A stretch of DNA of 64,000 nucleotides from Sciurus carolinensis (GCF_902686445.1 NC_062213.1:9731241-9795240), one strand, 5' to 3'; positions 14,248-25,689 are shown, counted from the stretch's first letter. Numbers and translations are program-made. The notes: generated by a model from the sequence alone, not told the origin.

Positions 14248-14730
14248 GTGCTGGGGATCGAACCCAGGGCCTTGTGCTTATGAGGCAAGCACTCTACCAA
14301 ATGAGCTATCTCCCCAGCCCCCCAAATGTAGATTTCTGAACTTGACTGTGAGACTTTTATGATCCCAATTCTGCTTCTCGGATGGGTCTCATCTCCTGCC
14401 ACACGTGCTGGGCAGAGGGACCCAGGATCTGAAAACACTTTGATGACCAACAGACAGTATCAGCTCCTATTCCTGCTGTCCCTTCAGTGTGATGCCAAGC
14501 TCTCTGCAGAACAAACGGGGGCTCCGAGTCCCTTTCCTTTGGTTCTCATTGATACAGACACATGCAACTATCTTCGGTTATATTTCAGTAACCCAGTAAG
14601 TGTTGGTTTTAAAAAGCCTCCAACTATAGCACAGCAGTTGAGAACATCAGCTGCTGATCCCGGGAGGTGGCTTCTGCTAGCACGTGGGATTGCTTCCAAG
14701 CTAGCTTGTGGGGATATCTGCTGGGTATGT

Positions 14731-14772
<42 letters not shown>

Positions 14773-17700
14773 GAAACACTCAATTTTCAAATGGAGAATT
14801 TTGGGTCCATCTGGGCAATAACAGATCTCAGAAGAGAACTGACCCCCGCTGCCATGGGATAACTGCTGACCCTGTTCACTTGACCTTGGTTTTGCCATTT
14901 ACCCATCCTGTTCTTGTCTTTCTGTTCTGACAGTGAAGGCGGCTGGTGGAAAGCCATTTCTCTTAGCACTGGTCGGGAGAGTTACATCCCGGGAATCTGT
15001 GTGGCCAGAGTCTACCATGGGTGAGTGCCTTTCCCAGACAGCATCATTAAGCTGTGACTCAGGAGAGGGCAGAGAGGCGTTCCAGCATGGTGTAGTGGCA
15101 AGGAAGGCACTTCTCCACCCACCCCCATCTCCACCCTCGGGAACGATGCAGACCCGGATGGATCCCGTCCACCTGGGGACCTGGGTTCCCAGGGGTGCAT
15201 TGAGGGAGCTGGGCTTTTCAGCTGCAGTGAGGTGCTGCTGGTGCTCAGTACCAACTCCCCGAGTGCCGGACCACAGGAGGCAGGGAGGCGTGGCAGCTCA
15301 AGCCATCTAGGCTCAGATCCCACCTGTCACTCTTGCCCAGGCAAGGGAGTCCAGGCTGCATGAGTTTCTGAAATCATGAGTTGTCAAAAAGGAAGCTCAA
15401 CATCGAATGCTGGGGATAGTAATATGTAATGATATGACTAAAGTGCATGGCTGTTGGGAAAACGAGACAATCCCCGAGTAGTTCCTGCAGCAATGCCAGA
15501 TGTCACAGCGAGACTCTGCCAAGAGCCACATCTTATCAACTCCATATTCAGCAGCACAGGGTGCTCCCTGCCCAATGTGCCACACACCCATTGGACAAGC
15601 AGATGAGCCAAGCAGAAGAGAGGCCATGGCGACCTTGGGCGTGGCTGAGGGAAGCAGTGTTTCTTCCCGTGGTGGAGCAGGGGCGGCTGTGGCACAGCAC
15701 GTCTGGGCTCACGTCCTGGCTCCCTCCGCCTAGGGAAGGGCCTCGGCAGGTACTTAAGCCACGTCTTCTCACCTGTCAAGCTAACGGGGCCAGACCTCAG
15801 CAAAGAAGTGCTCAGTGTAGAGGAAGCGGGAAGGAAGACCCCTGCCCAAACACACAATAGCTTCTCATCCAGAGCTGCGTGCTCATCTGGTGAAGCAGAG
15901 ACGACCACACAAATTCTCTGAGGACTGGAATTCAGTATGCTGATTTCAGTATTGATGATCTTAATCATGAATATGGAAAACACTTGTGTGTTGAGGCTGA
16001 TGAAACTGAACATGAGAGCCACCTTCTGAAAGAAACCCAAGTCACATATGGCTTCTAAATCAGGGTTGTCTCTGATCCATTCATTCCTTAGAAATACACC
16101 TTGACACCGTCATGTTGAAGATGTGGACAGAAGCTGCCAGGGGCCGGGGATGGTGGGAACCCAGACGAGCAACACAATTAGGACCCCACAGGACAACTGA
16201 TTTAGTAGATGCATTGACATTTCTTAAAATACAGAACAAAGGGCAGTAAAGTGTAGTAGTTGTGGAATTGGATGTCCCAGAAAAATGTGTTCTGATTTTA
16301 CTCTCTCAGTTGCTGACATGGTAATGGGCACAAGTTATTTAATCATTCTTTCAGCATCCGCATTTGTGAGAGAGACAGTATCACTCATTTCAGGGAGTTG
16401 AGGTGAGGATCAGAGTTCAAGTGCTTAACACAGCATGTAACGTACACAGCATGTAGTTCATATTCCTACATTGCTGCTGTTGCTGTTTTGTAGACTTTTA
16501 TATAGGAACTTGAATAAATGAGTTTTTGTTGCATACACTCAAATCATTAATATTTCATAAACTGTGCAGAACTCAGGGAATTGTTGAAATATTTGGCCAA
16601 ATATGACCTGATGTTGATCCCATATGACCTGATTATGAACCCAGCAGCAACAGCAATGAGCACTTACATGAATAAATAGAACCTGTAGGTCTCCCCACAC
16701 CTGGCGCTTCGGGGCACTCAGTCAACTGGCCTTGCTGACCTGGACCTGCTCACATGCCCTGGAGAACCTTAAAGGCTTCAAGACAGCAACACATGAATGC
16801 CGGCCACAGCTCACACTGATGAGGACCTGAGAGAAGTGCCCCAGCCGCCTGCTGACCATGCACTTCCTGCCCAGCTGAGGTCTGGCAGAGCGTGGTCTGC
16901 AAAGAGCCCTTTCACCCGGAACAGTTTCCTTTGTGTCCAAAGCAGCTTCCCAGGAGGGCTCAAGAGCAGCTCTTCAGTGGGTGCAAAACCCCACTGCAAA
17001 ACTGAGCACAGACACCGTTTCTTACTGTTCAGTGAAAAAAGCAAGGAACACATCAAAGCCCCAGTGAGATGACAAGTCTTTGAACCCTTGGGAACAGAGG
17101 GCGCCAGAGGAGGTGAAGCCAAGGCGCGGCGGGCTTGTTTGGGGTGCCTCCGCAAGCCACCTCTCCTGCCCTCCTTCTTGCTCACAAGCATACACCAAGC
17201 CTGACACCCTGGATGCCACCCTGAAACCCACAAAACAAGGACACAGGGAGGGTGATGGTGGCAGAATGTGTATGGTGCACAGGAAGCAGACTGCACAGCC
17301 ACGGAGGGCACTGCATAACGCATGTGCCATGCATTTCATATGGGTACTTTCCAGCGGGCATTGGAGGAATGGGCTGAGAGGCCCCAAGCATCCTGTGTCA
17401 TTATCCAGCCTAACAATGGCCAGCAATAGGCACTCGGGACACTTCATAGGCAACGGTGTACATGTAAGTGCGTGAATGAATGAGCGGGTGAGTGAGTGAA
17501 TGAAGAGCTGACATCCCTCCTCCTCGAAGCCCCTCATCTCCAGTCACAGGACTTCAACTTCACACGCACCCTTAGCTGGGTCTAGGTTTCTCTGGGCAGG
17601 GTGCTCACGGCTGTCCCCCTATGTCCCAGGTGGCTGTTCGAAGGGCTGGGCAGGGAAAAGGCGGAGGAGCTGCTGCAGCTGCCAGACACAAAGGTTGGCT

Positions 17701-20700
17701 CCTTCATGATCAGGGAGAGCGAGACCAAGAAAGGTGAGCAACCTCTCTCCATGCCCATCGGACAGGCAGGTCTTACCCCTGGCTGCCCCTCCTGCCTCCA
17801 CATGCACATGGGTGCAGGTGGTTAGCTCCTTGCAGCCACGTCCGTATGACCCCAGTGAGGCCAGCATGACAGCAAGGGGCCCAGAGACAGGGAGCAGGTG
17901 ACTGGGTACTACCACGGCCCTCACTAAGACTCCTGTTGGAGAATTTTCCATCAACTGAGGACAAAACCGAGCACCAGGCACGGGCAGCATGCTGGGCACA
18001 CAGAAGAGGACAATGGCGTGGCCATGGCCCAGCCTGTAGCCACCAGCCCTGTGGTTTGCACAGGTTTACTTCTCTGAACTCCGTTTCCTCATCTGTGAAG
18101 TGGGGAGAGCCTCCCCCTTGTACGGTGCTGAGAGTCAGATGTGATGATGTTTGTAGTGCCATGCTGTGTGGGAGGGCTTTGAGATTAGCGTCCTCGGGGC
18201 CTCTCGGGGAGACAAGCTCCTGTTCCTGCTCGCCATGATCTTTATCATCATTTCCTGCGTCAACAGAGCAGACAGCAGGGTCCCTTCTGTAGTTCTGAGC
18301 AGGAGTTCCAAATTCTAGTTTTGGACATGAATTACCCTCTCTCTTAGCCTCAGTGTCAGGCATTAAGGACAGCCCTGTGCCTGGATAGAGTACCAGTTAA
18401 ATGTCACAGGAACAAAACCCTTGGTGGCTAGGATTCCCCCACTGGTAACTGTAAGACCAACTGTTCAAACATAGGAGATCTTTCAAGTTCTCACCCTGCT
18501 TCCTATTTACTCCTGTCAAGGAAGAGAAGGCAGAGTATCTGAGTATTTCCCAGGCACCTGCCAAGGGTCAGGGTCACCTGGCAATAGAGTCTTCACCAAA
18601 ATGAGCACAGCCTGGCTTGGGGAAGCATGATGGCAAATAGGGGACTTTAAAGTGCCACAATGACACTTTTGTGAAAGACTTGAATGTCCTAGAGGATCCC
18701 CAGCTCAGAGCCCCTAGGCCGGCGTGGCCAGGGGAGGGAGCGCCCAAGTAGGTCATGGGTGACAATCAAACTCTGAGCAGTCAAGATGGCCTCAGGATTC
18801 ACAGGGAGAAGGTGGCACCCCAACATTCACATCAAAGAGCAAGAGTAGGCTCTGTACTTGGAAACCTGGGCTGGCAGTGTGCTTCTTGAGTACATTAGGG
18901 AGCTGCTAAAATAACAGTGCCCTGGGCTCTCAACAGGGAGCCACACCTGAACAGAGGGTCCAGGGTGGGAGGGGCTGTTGCTCCTGGCAGGGCGTCGTGT
19001 CCCAGCGTCACTGCAGTAGCCCAAGGGTGAGCAGTATGTGCCTCTGTGGAGGTTGGCCAGCCACTGGCTGCCTTTGGGAGGGGACATGAGAAGTCACTAA
19101 CGTATCCTCTGCCTCCTGCAGGCTTTTATTCACTGTCTGTGAGACACAGGCAGGTGAAGCACTATCGCATCTTCCGCTTGCCAAACAACTGGTACTACAT
19201 CTCCCCGAGGCTCACCTTCCAGTGCCTGGAGGATCTGGTCAATCACTATTCAGGTAAGAAAGAGGCGGGACTGGGCGAGGAAGCCCCTCTGAACTACCTG
19301 CATGTGGCCTCACCAGCTAGGTTGAGACCCAGGTCACCAACAGAAGCTGGGGATTTTTCCTTGCTTTCTGCCCATTCTGAGTTCTTAATATGCTAATTCG
19401 GAGTGCAAGCTGCAAGCTCAGATGGCCTCTGAGCCCTGCTGTAGTGGGTAGAAAGCACCTCACCTCCAGTCCCCCTTCTCTCCCTCTGGAAGCCACACAA
19501 GCCAGCAGGCCCTGTAGGCACAGCCACAGACAGCTGGCACCTCTGCATTTTCAGGCACGTTGTTCTGAAGTGCCATTCATTTCCCCTTCTGCTTGTCAGA
19601 ACGCTCTTCATCCTCCAAGGCCAACGTGGGCTGCCTCTGTGAAGAAGCCTAGGAGCTAGACTTCGTTGTCCATCCTTTCTGTCCCAGAATGCTCCAGGTG
19701 TTCCGCTCCCTTGCCCTCTGATAACTGTGTGTCGTGGCCTAGTTAATTGCACACTCGTCTGTGTTTCCCAAGGAGATCCTAAGGATGGGGGTCTATTTAT
19801 TACTTTGTGTATCCTTGCTGGACCCAGGCGACCAAGACAGGCAGCATCCTCCAAGTTGGTGGAAGCATGGTTAAGTTTTGATGGAGTGATGAAGAGAGAG
19901 TTGAATTCAACTGTGAAGGTCCTGAGAGCCAGCTCGGGAGTTGGAATTGTACCCCATGGACGAGGGAGAAATTGTAAATAGCAGCTAAGTTTCCAGCAGC
20001 TGCTCTGGCACCTTGGAGTTTATTCCCAGCTCTGCTCTCTGATAGCTGACCTCCTGGGCTGAATATTTGCCTCTTGGTGCCCCATTTTCTTCCCACACAA
20101 TGCAGACACCAGTTGTCCCTACTCTCAGGAGACAGGGGGGCTGAGGAGAGGACCTGGCCAGACCTCGAGCACCTATGGGTGGCAGCCACTTTTTCTCAAG
20201 TGGAGCTACTTCTTCCCCCTCTTTTGCTCTGCCTGCTCGAGGGAGGCAGGGAAGGAGTTGTTCTCACTTTGTTAGCAGCTTCCCTTCTGGGTTTAAGGTG
20301 CCTAATCTTGAACCCAGGGGCAACCTTGTCAGCATTTTTTAGGATTCAGGGTATTGAATCAAAGAAGACAAGGCCACTTCAAGGAGAAAGGAACCCACAC
20401 AGTCGTTGGGTGACATCCCTGACCTGTGAGCAGTGGCAGGTGATGGGAGCCGAGGCTGCCGGGAGAGGCAGGCCCACGCTGAGATTCAAGCTCTGGGTGA
20501 TCTTAGCAAGCGCTCCACCCTCTCTGTTCCTCATTCCTGGGAGGAGTGACAGTGGCCCTGGCAGGGGTTACATGATCATTAAGCATCACCGTTCTGGTGT
20601 CAGGTGCAGCACAGCCTGGCGCCTGTGGCAGATGCAAAATAAATGTTTACAAATATTACTTCTGTGCTACCTGAAAAACCTAGCAGTTAGCTAAAAATGA

Positions 20701-23700
20701 AAGAGGAAGGGAGTCCTGGAAACACCGGCTTTGCTGGGTATGTGCGAAGGTTGGTTTTGGTGTTTGGCTTTTAATAACAATCATCAGAGGGGTGTGCAGA
20801 CCATAAATTTTGCATAGACAGACGCAAACATGAAACGGATTCCTCCCCGGCAAAGCTCTCACAGACCCGGAGGCCAAGAGGCTGTGGGCCGGGAAATGGG
20901 GAGGGTGGCACACCAGCGCCCAGGAAGCGCCTTCCAGAAAGACAATCCCGGCCCTCCCATCGATTGACGGGTGACAGCCATGGTTCTCCTCTACAAAGAG
21001 CTGAAATGGGTCTGAAAACACAAGATGTTTTCTTCTAAGATGTGGGCAAGAACGAAGGGAAATGGAGAGGAACAGGGGACTCTGGAAGGCAGGGTCTCAG
21101 GAGCCTCAGGAGTGGGAGGAGGGAGCACCCTGGTGAGCTGTGTAGCTGTGTCCCATCTGGGAGGCAGAGGAAGAGTTCTGTCTTCTCCGTTTAAGAGACA
21201 CTGAGCTGCTTTTGGAATGAGAACCTGGTCCCAAATCAATGAGATGGGGGTTGGTCACATTCTGTGTCCCTTGGCAAACAACCTGAACCTGGGATCCTCA
21301 GTGTCTTTATCTCTAGAACGAATATAAAATACTGCGCACAGTGAAGGGACCTTGGTGCGATGCAGTGGTGGAGCCGGCTCAGCGGGCTCCTGGGTCCTGC
21401 CTATGTCAGCCCCTCTGCTCCTCCAAGTCCGTTTGTTGCCCAAGTGTGAGCTACGGAGGGCCACTTCAGGGCCGCCTCAGGGCCACCGCCTGCGGGGCTC
21501 TGGATCTGACTTCGTCTTCCTCTCTCATACGCGGGGGGTAATTATTTTAGATGCACAGCCAATCAAGCGTCCCTCTGAGCTCACATTCCTGCGCACCCAC
21601 GCAGGTGACACCTGAGCTCATGGTGCAATCAGACCGGAAGCCAGGAGCAGGCACCGGGACTGCCGCTATGGACAGGCTGGGGTGCTGTCTCACCAGCTTC
21701 CTGGTTCTGGGCAGGCACCCCAGAGACCCCACAGACGGGAGCAGGGCTGTCAGAGCTGCGGCATGCTTCCTGCCAGCTGAGGGCCAGCAGACGCTAGCAG
21801 TGCCTCACATTCAGGGTCATGCCTCTCCCCAGGGACAAGGGAAGCACGGGGATCCTCAGCCTGAATAAGGCTGCTCAGACTCTCTGACGATGGGCTGGGG
21901 AGGCTTCTGGGACACAAGGAGGCTGTGTCTTAATGCACCTGGGGAGATGGGGCCCTCAGGCTTAGCCATTTCCTACCAGCCAAGGGGAAAAGCAAGGACC
22001 TTGCTTAATTTTCTTTCTTTCTGCACGAGATTCTGGGCTAGAAGAGGGATCTTTCTGATGCTATCATGGTCCGCTCTCCCCTTGCTTCTCTTCTTCCTCG
22101 CTCTGTGTCTTTCATGCTTTTTGGGGGTCCTTTCTCCCTCCCTGCCCTTTTCTCCTGCTCCCTCTCCCCCGCTTCCCCGCCTTCCTGCCCTCGTTTCCTC
22201 TATCTTCCTGCCTGCAGATGCATTTGATGCACCTGAGCAGTACAGAAGCCTACTGTGTGCTTTGGGGAATCCTAATGCACACGTGCTATAGTAAAACCTC
22301 CCGTGTGCTTTGGGGAATCAGCAGTGTGCTTTCTTGCGCACAGGAGAATTCTGCTGCAGGGCACAGCCCTGCCCTCCCGTGGGCACCCTACCAGCTGTTC
22401 CCACTTGTCCTCATGCTCTCCTTGTGTAGTCAAGGAAACGGAGGCTCAGAGAGGTTAATTCACCAACAGAGTGAAGCCGACACTCAAACCTGCTGCGTTG
22501 ATTCTGGGTCCGCAGACCCTCCCGCTGCCTGTGCCTCACTAATTGTACAGCACGTTCAGGGCACGTTAACAGCCCTCAGACGACTGGGTGTGTGACTCTC
22601 GGCCTTGCCACTACCTTCCACACCCCCTTCAAGTCCCTGCCTCCATTTCCCCATGCCAGCAGCCAGGAGATGGTGCCCAGGCCTGCACTCCACACTGACT
22701 GTGGCTTTCCCTGGGCCTGACCCTGTCTGCTTCCCTCTGCAGAGGTGGCCGATGGCCTGTGCTGTGTGCTCACCACGCCCTGCCTGACGCAGAGCACGCC
22801 TGTCCCAGCAGCGAGGGCCTCCAGCTCCCCAGTCACCCTGCGCCAGAAGACCTTCGACTGGAAGAGAGCGTCCAGGTGTGTGGGGGGTGGGTCCCCTGTG
22901 AGCGTGTGAGCCTGAGACAGCGTGTGAGCCTGAGACAGCGTGTGAGCCTGGCTCGTGAAAGCCTTGGCCTAGTATCATTGGCCACTCCCCACCACGACCC
23001 TCTGTCCCCTTGTTCTGCTGCAATTTATGAGTCCCCACTCAAAGCTAACAGCACGTGGTCTAGCCAGACACCCTCCTTGCTTTTTCTAATCGCACAGGTC
23101 CTAGTCTCCCGCACAAACCAATCTTGCGTCAATTTCCTAGTATTTAAGACTCACTCACGAAACTTAAACATGCCACCAGATTCCTGAGGTGACTCATCTT
23201 TGCTCAGAGAAAAACTATCTTCCACTGATCTAGTCTGTTTTTTCCATTGCCAGCCATTGAATTTTGAGGTGAATATCCATGAATTGTGATTGGTGGGTTG
23301 TCTCAAGAATTGAACAGGAATCCAAATTCATCCCATGGGTAAATTCAAAGAAAACCAAAGATGGCTGAGAGATGAACAAAACTGCTCTTCCTCATAGAAA
23401 TACTCCCCAAGATTTATAGTGGGACGTTTTAGGCATTGGAGAAGACAGTAGTTCAGAGAGGTTGAGTGGTTTGTCTAGGATCACACAGCCCACAAATGTA
23501 AAAGTCAGGGCAAGAACAATAAGCTAAAGGAATACTAATCAGGCTCTTTTTTTCCTTCCTTTTCCTGTTCTTTGTCCCCGAACCCTTCTCTGTCAATATC
23601 CTTCTCTTCTCCCTTCTTCTGCCACCTGTTCTGAATCACAGACTACAGGAGGACCCTGAGGGAGCAGGGAACCCACTCGGGGTGGATGAGTCCCTTTTCA

Positions 23701-23855
23701 GCTATGGCCTTCGGGAAAGCATCGCATCCTACCTGTCCCTGACTGGGGACGACACCGGCCCCTTTGATCGGAAGAAGAAGAGCGTCTCCCTGATGTACAG
23801 CGGAAGCAAGCGGAAGAGCTCACTGTTCTCGTCACCACCATACTTCGAAGACTAG
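5184..23855 (+). CDS. SLA: SLA: Src-like adaptor protein (SLAP), complete seven-exon coding region
   Basis: Joined coding exons are 5184-5244, 13901-14000, 14934-15020, 17630-17733, 19122-19253, 22743-22875 and 23642-23855: 831 nt, 276 residues plus TAG, the same length as human SLAP as remembered. SLAP is a membrane-associated adaptor that recruits the ubiquitin ligase CBL to activated T- and B-cell receptors and receptor kinases and lowers their surface level. Seen in sequence: MGNSMKS start (Gly2 myristoylation signal); SH3 at about 22-82 with an ALYDY-like VLSDY at 29-33 and the Trp pair at 58-59; SH2 at about 84-175 starting WLFEGL, with phosphotyrosine-binding Arg111 in FMIRES; and a basic, Ser-rich tail (176-276) that in the family binds CBL. 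There is no kinase domain, which separates it from SRC-family kinases. All junctions are GT/AG and keep frame. The gene is intact and nested antisense in TG intron 41. SLA2 is the only close alternative; the N-terminal sequence and the TG location favour SLA. Confidence 0.97.
5245..13900 (+). other. SLA intron 1 within the coding region (8.7 kb)
   Basis: The intron runs from GTAAGT to CATCTCCTAG. It holds MIR-like fragments (around 5450-5490, 7464-7525, 8430-8520, 8965-9110 and 12926-12965), a short TG run at about 9572-9588, and unique sequence. No gene or RNA was recognised on either strand. Confidence 0.8.
8965..9110 (+). repeat. MIR SINE fragment
   Basis: MIR-type order of phrases on the plus strand: GACCTGGGTTTAACACCTGG, CATGCCACTGACCAG, TTCTTGGGCTAGTCTTTGGA and CTCCTCATCCTGTC. 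Ends are approximate. Confidence 0.65.
13901..14000 (+). CDS. SLA: SLA coding exon 2 (first half of SH3)
   Basis: The acceptor is CATCTCCTAG and the donor GTGAGT at 14001. The 100-nt exon encodes GLESDFLAVLSDYPSPD and on to EKLRVIS, residues 21-54: the SH3 RT-loop region with the ALYDY-equivalent VLSDY. Phase is 1 in, 2 out, and it fits its neighbours exactly. Confidence 0.95.
14220..14321 (-). mobile_element. ID-type SINE with perfect 14-bp target-site duplication
   Basis: Read on the minus strand this is an ID element derived from tRNA-Ala/BC1: GGGGCTGGGGAGATAGCTCA at the head, GGTTCGATCCCCAGCACC as B box, then an A tail (T run at 14217-14246 on plus). It is flanked by identical copies of CCAAATGTAGATTT at 14206-14219 and 14322-14335, the direct repeats left by L1-driven insertion. 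The intact tail and exact duplication suggest a fairly recent insertion. It lies about 220 bp after SLA exon 2, antisense to SLA and sense to TG. Confidence 0.95.
14733..14770. repeat. AC dinucleotide microsatellite
   Basis: About 19 uninterrupted AC units on the plus strand in SLA intron 2. Length is likely variable between individuals. Confidence 0.97.
14934..15020 (+). CDS. SLA: SLA coding exon 3 (second half of SH3)
   Basis: The acceptor is CTGTTCTGACAG and the donor GTGAGT at 15021. The 87-nt exon encodes EGGWWKAISLSTGRESYIPG and then ICVARVYHG, residues 54-83. The Trp pair at 58-59 and the SYIP motif are the conserved ligand-groove residues of an SH3 domain. Confidence 0.95.
15021..17629 (+). 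other. SLA intron 3 (2.6 kb)
   Basis: Runs from GTGAGT to TATGTCCCAG. It contains a MIR-like fragment around 16290-16560 and no convincing exon. Long open frames here have no recognisable protein content. Confidence 0.8.
17630..17733 (+). CDS. SLA: SLA coding exon 4 (first part of SH2)
   Basis: The acceptor is CCTATGTCCCAG and the donor GTGAGC at 17734. The 104-nt exon encodes WLFEGLGREKAEELLQLPDT, then KVGSFMIRESETKK, residues 83-118. Arg111 in FMIRES is the equivalent of the FLVRES arginine that holds the phosphotyrosine phosphate. Confidence 0.96.
17734..19121 (+). other. SLA intron 4 (1.4 kb)
   Basis: Runs from GTGAGC to CCTCCTGCAG. A MIR-like stretch is visible near 18030-18180 (CCGTTTCCTCATCTGTGAAG). 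Nothing else was recognised. Confidence 0.8.
19122..19253 (+). CDS. SLA: SLA coding exon 5 (second part of SH2)
   Basis: The acceptor is GCCTCCTGCAG and the donor GTAAGA at 19254. The 132-nt exon encodes FYSLSVRHRQVKHYRIFRLP, NNWYYISPRLTFQC and LEDLVNHYS, residues 118-162. The HYRI strand and the YYISPRLTF segment form the phosphopeptide-reading face of the SH2 fold. Confidence 0.96.
19254..22742 (+). other. SLA intron 5 (3.5 kb)
   Basis: Runs from GTAAGA to CCCTCTGCAG. Contains a pyrimidine-rich stretch at about 22010-22215, a 17-bp direct repeat (22255 and 22303) and a MIR-like piece near 22420-22500. No gene was recognised. Confidence 0.8.
22743..22875 (+). CDS. SLA: SLA coding exon 6 (end of SH2, start of tail)
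   Basis: The acceptor is CCCTCTGCAG. The 133-nt exon encodes EVADGLCCVLTTPCLTQST, PVPAARASSSPVTLRQKT and FDWKRAS, residues 162-206. The donor is GTGTGTGG at 22876, weaker than the other SLA donors because positions +3 to +5 depart from GTRAG. It is followed at once by an 18-bp tandem repeat. Joining to 23642 restores SRLQED in frame, so the site is used in at least the canonical form. Confidence 0.94.
22876..23641 (+). other. SLA intron 6 (766 bp)
   Basis: Runs from GTGTGT to CTGAATCACAG. Contains the 18-bp tandem repeat near its start and a reverse MIR-like piece near 23440-23510 (GGTTGAGTGGTTTGTCTAGG). Confidence 0.85.
22903..22956 (+). repeat. 18-bp tandem repeat next to SLA exon 6 donor
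   Basis: The unit CGTGTGAGCCTGAGACAG occurs at 22903-22920 and 22921-22938, and a third, partly matching copy starts at 22939. It begins 28 bases into SLA intron 6. Confidence 0.95.
23642..23855 (+). CDS. SLA: SLA last coding exon (C-terminal tail and stop)
   Basis: The acceptor is CTGAATCACAG and the stop is TAG at 23853-23855. The exon encodes RLQEDPEGAGNPLGVDESLF, then SYGLRESIASYLSLTGDD, a basic stretch DRKKKS and the end SSPPYFED, residues 206-276. In the family this tail carries the CBL-binding function and serine/tyrosine modification sites; no folded domain is visible. Confidence 0.96.
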
Positions 23856-25445
23856 CTGCACAATAGACACCCTGGTTTGCACCTGAGGCCACAGAGGTTC
23901 TGACTGTCACCTGGGATCTCGCAAAAGGCAGGGTTCTCCGGTCTCTGGATGTGCCACACCTTCTGGCCAGGAGACCCATCTCATCTTCTCTATCCTCATG
24001 GTGACCAAAGGAACCCCTCCCCAACGTCTGATCAGGGCTGTGACACAGGACATGTCGGGTCGTGATGTGTGTCTCAAAGAGCTCAGTATGCATGGGAAGG
24101 ATGAGCACATTCCTCACGAAATGGCCGAGGGCGAGAGGAAGGTGGACCCGGGACCGAGGCCTGCAGCAGGCGGGTCTGCTGATCGGCGTCAGGCCGAAGC
24201 TGCCTTTGCATCCACAGAGACCTTGGGGTGCTCCTCCTCCTTCATAAGAGACCCGCTGACCCTGAACACTAGCCTGAAGGACTTGCTAGCACCACAACAG
24301 GAGCCATGGCATGCTCCTGCACTAAAGCCACGTGGCCTGAAGTTGGTAACCTCCTGGGTCCACGAAGGCAGGGGACATGGGGGCAAGGGAGGCAGCTGGT
24401 GGGGGAGGGTGGTGGCCTGGGACTCGGCCTTCCAGGGTCTGCAGCACAGAAGGAGATTCCCTGGCCGCAGGGGTACTTGCCAGTGTGGGTGCATCAATGA
24501 TTCCTCCGTGACATGTAAGGAGGCGCTGGCTTGGGTCCCGTGTGAGGTGAGTGCCCAAAAGGAGAACAGCAGCGACTCGGCCCCAGCAAGGGGTGCAGAG
24601 TGGGACAGGCAGGGATCAGCAGGTAGCAGAAGAGCAGCTGTGCATGGAGACCGACCCCTGGCCTAGGATGGGCTGGGGTAGCTGGGGGTGGCCCAGGGGC
24701 TCCTGTGTCCAGGGATCTGCATGGAGCAGAGTGTAGGGCCACTGGACGCTGCAGGAAGAATGGCTGAACTTTTTTAAAGCGTGGAAACTGATCACTTCTA
24801 AGGAACGAATTCACACCACATTTTATCCTAAGAAGGTCTGGAATCCACATGAATGCAAACACTGAGCTCCAGGAAAGAGAGGAAGTCCTGCCATACACAG
24901 CTGTAAGAGGTGGGGCCCAGACACAGGGCGGGAGAGGGGAGGGTTCACCAGACAGGACCCTGCCGAGAGGGAAGCGCCTGCAGACAGCTCGTGACTCACT
25001 CTGCCCCCGCAAGGGACTCTGGGGAGGGGTGCGTGCACGTGGCCCATCGGTGTAAGCTCACGTGCGCGATCTGTGGACATGAGTTCATGCAGCTGGTGAT
25101 ACGTGCATGTGTGTTTACGTGATTGGCTCTGTCACCAGATGCCAGGGTATTTATACAAGGAGGCATTTGTGGCTTCCTTGATAATCCCCCGTGGCTGTTC
25201 CAAAGCCACCGGCCAACATGTGAGAAAGGAATGCGATACTGGGGACAAGGACTTCCACCTGGAGGCTGGTGCCTCTGAGCTCCAGATATCTGTTCAGCAT
25301 CTTCTGTGTTATTTTCCATTGTGACCAATGTGACTGGAGCGTTTGGGGAGCCCCGGGGGTTTTCTAGTGGGAAGCATTACACTTTGTTCAATCATGTATT
25401 TATTCCTGATTAAAGTAAGCCTAATAAATATTTAAACCTTGAATG
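23856..25445 (+). other. SLA: SLA 3'UTR (approximate end)
   Basis: About 1.6 kb of non-coding exon follows the TAG. The end is inferred from AATAAA at 25423-25428, with ATTAAA at 25409-25414 as a second candidate, giving cleavage near 25440-25450. A TATTTAT AU-rich motif at 25397-25403 lies just before. The length fits the long 3'UTR of human SLA as remembered. The exact end needs transcript data. Confidence 0.75.
25423..25428 (+). promoter_or_regulatory. SLA: Poly-A signal of SLA (AATAAA)
   Basis: First good AATAAA on the plus strand downstream of the SLA stop at a plausible distance, in an AT-rich local context (CCTAATAAATATTTAAACC). Confidence 0.7.
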
Positions 25446-25689
25446 GGGGAGCTTCCAGGTCGAGGTGAGTGGAAAGTTCTCTCGGGTTCTGGGCGAGAGG
25501 GCCAGAGTGAAGGACAGCGAGAGAAAGCTTCCTGAGGACAGCCTCAGCCAGAGGCCCTGGCGCTGAGGTGCCTCTACACTGGGAGGCGGGCGAGGGGCGA
25601 GGGGTGCAAAGTCTTCACCATCATTATGAGAACCACACACACTGGCTATTTGGTACTCTGAGAATTTCTAGAAACGATTCCTGGGCCCT

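Larger units (their letters stand above)
14001..14933 (+). other. SLA intron 2 (933 bp)
   Basis: This short intron carries a full ID SINE (14220-14321) with flanking 14-bp duplications and an AC dinucleotide run (14733-14770) about 165 bp before the next exon. The rest shows nothing recognisable. Confidence 0.85.

Noticed and set aside
15438..16040. Minus-strand open frame of 200 codons in SLA intron 3
   Set aside because: No similarity recognised and low-complexity composition; likely chance.
24494..25012. Minus-strand open frame of 172 codons opposite the SLA 3'UTR
   Set aside because: No recognisable domain, and the GC-rich 3'UTR gives long chance frames; no splice or promoter evidence.
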